From Dyella solisilvae (GTDB lineage Bacteria > Pseudomonadota > Gammaproteobacteria > Xanthomonadales > Rhodanobacteraceae), in contig NZ_QQSY01000001.1 of assembly GCF_003351225.1 (NCBI RefSeq), positions 1 through 64,000 on the forward strand: a stretch of 64,000 nucleotides of DNA, in the 5' to 3' direction. This document shows, piece by piece, positions 63,773 to 64,000 of this stretch (positions within the stretch are counted from its first letter, which is position 1; each line of letters begins with the position of its first letter). Under the pieces are notes generated by a model. It had not been told where the DNA came from, made no database searches, and worked only from the letters and a program-made list of their open reading frames with translations. The translations under genes and the position numbers were made by a program.

Positions 63773-64000
63773 GAGAAAATCCTGTTGCCGGGCCGCTTCA
63801 TCAGCCAGCGGTAGACGGGGGCCAGTTGCTGGTACAGGTGTGCGGGCACTGCCTGGTCGATACGGCACTCCCGGAAGAGTGCGCGCGCCAGCTCGGGAGA
63901 GCGCAGGCATGGCACGCCGGCCCGGCCCGCCACTTCGCGCATGCGGGCGGCCGCGGCATCGGCACCCTTGGACAGCACCACCGGGGACAGCATGGTTCGG
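63769..64000 (-). CDS. flhB: FlhB C-terminal fragment (runs off the window)
   Basis: The last 77 or so codons of flhB; the gene begins beyond the right edge. The visible part RTMLSPVVLSKGADAAAARM and RELARALFRE-like PELARALFRECRIDQAVPAH correspond to the cytoplasmic FlhB_C domain after the autocleavage NPTH site, which would lie outside the window. FlhB controls the switch from hook to filament export. Its stop overlaps the flhA start. Confidence 0.9.
   Translation of the reverse strand, partial: RTMLSPVVLSKGADAAAARMREVAGRAGVPCLRSPELARALFRECRIDQAVPAHLYQQLAPVYRWLMKRPGNRIFS

Noticed and set aside
1-64000. CRISPR arrays.
   Set aside because: No evenly spaced short direct repeats with unique spacers were seen; the palindromic repeats are far apart and not in an array.

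Overview
The window looks like a chromosomal segment of a GC-rich gammaproteobacterium, most likely of the Lysobacterales/Xanthomonadales (Rhodanobacteraceae-like, e.g. the Dyella/Luteibacter/Rhodanobacter group). This assignment is inferred from overall composition, the M13 peptidase next to a CadC-like TPR regulator, and the kind of flagellar and carboxylesterase genes present. No rRNA or tRNA gene was seen that could confirm it.

Left part, about 1-23.4 kb, is a mosaic of accessory and metabolic genes. It holds a SUKH-like protein, a small membrane protein and an IS110-family transposase. Next come an M13 metallopeptidase broken by a single-base frameshift and its neighbouring membrane-bound winged-helix/TPR regulator. 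An AT-richer block on the minus strand (about 8-12.4 kb) encodes two proteins with PD-(D/E)XK-like nuclease signatures, an HD phosphohydrolase, a possible uracil-DNA-glycosylase-fold protein and a DUF805 membrane protein. Then follow a PDZ lipoprotein, a divergent TetR/SDR pair, a carboxylesterase and MFS transporter divergent from a secreted D-aminoacylase-like amidohydrolase, and two DxD glycosyltransferases. A 24-base palindromic repeat (arms GTCCGCTTCC and GGAAGCGGAC) recurs at least nine times between these genes and was not seen to the right of about 19.1 kb.

Middle part, 23.4-46.8 kb, is one minus-strand gene for a 7672-residue YD-repeat (RHS-like) protein of roughly 0.8 MDa, followed one base later by a small gene that is its likely immunity partner. 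From the N-terminus the giant protein has ordinary YD repeats, then about 32 units of about 76 residues in which a short helical motif (LTxxQLxALGxxPTLAxL type) alternates with YD strands. After that come more YD repeats, two carbohydrate-binding-module-like jelly-roll domains, a LysM domain, a glycine/alanine-rich hydrophobic segment and a C-terminal unassigned effector-like domain. The usual RHS core-closing motif was not found.

Right part, 47.0-64 kb, is a tightly packed minus-strand flagellar operon. In order of transcription it reads flhB (partial), flhA, flgF, flgG, flgA, flgH, flgI, flgB, flgC, fliE, fliF, a very short protein in the fliG position, fliH, fliI, fliJ, a fliK candidate, flgD, flgE, fliM, fliN, fliO, fliP, fliA. 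Many junctions are 4-base ATGA overlaps. The rotor genes are reduced (149 residues at the fliG position; a FliM without the usual N-terminal CheY-binding motif). No flagellin, cap, hook-filament junction or motor gene lies in the window. The giant YD gene lies directly downstream of fliA on the same strand, so co-transcription is possible but unproven.
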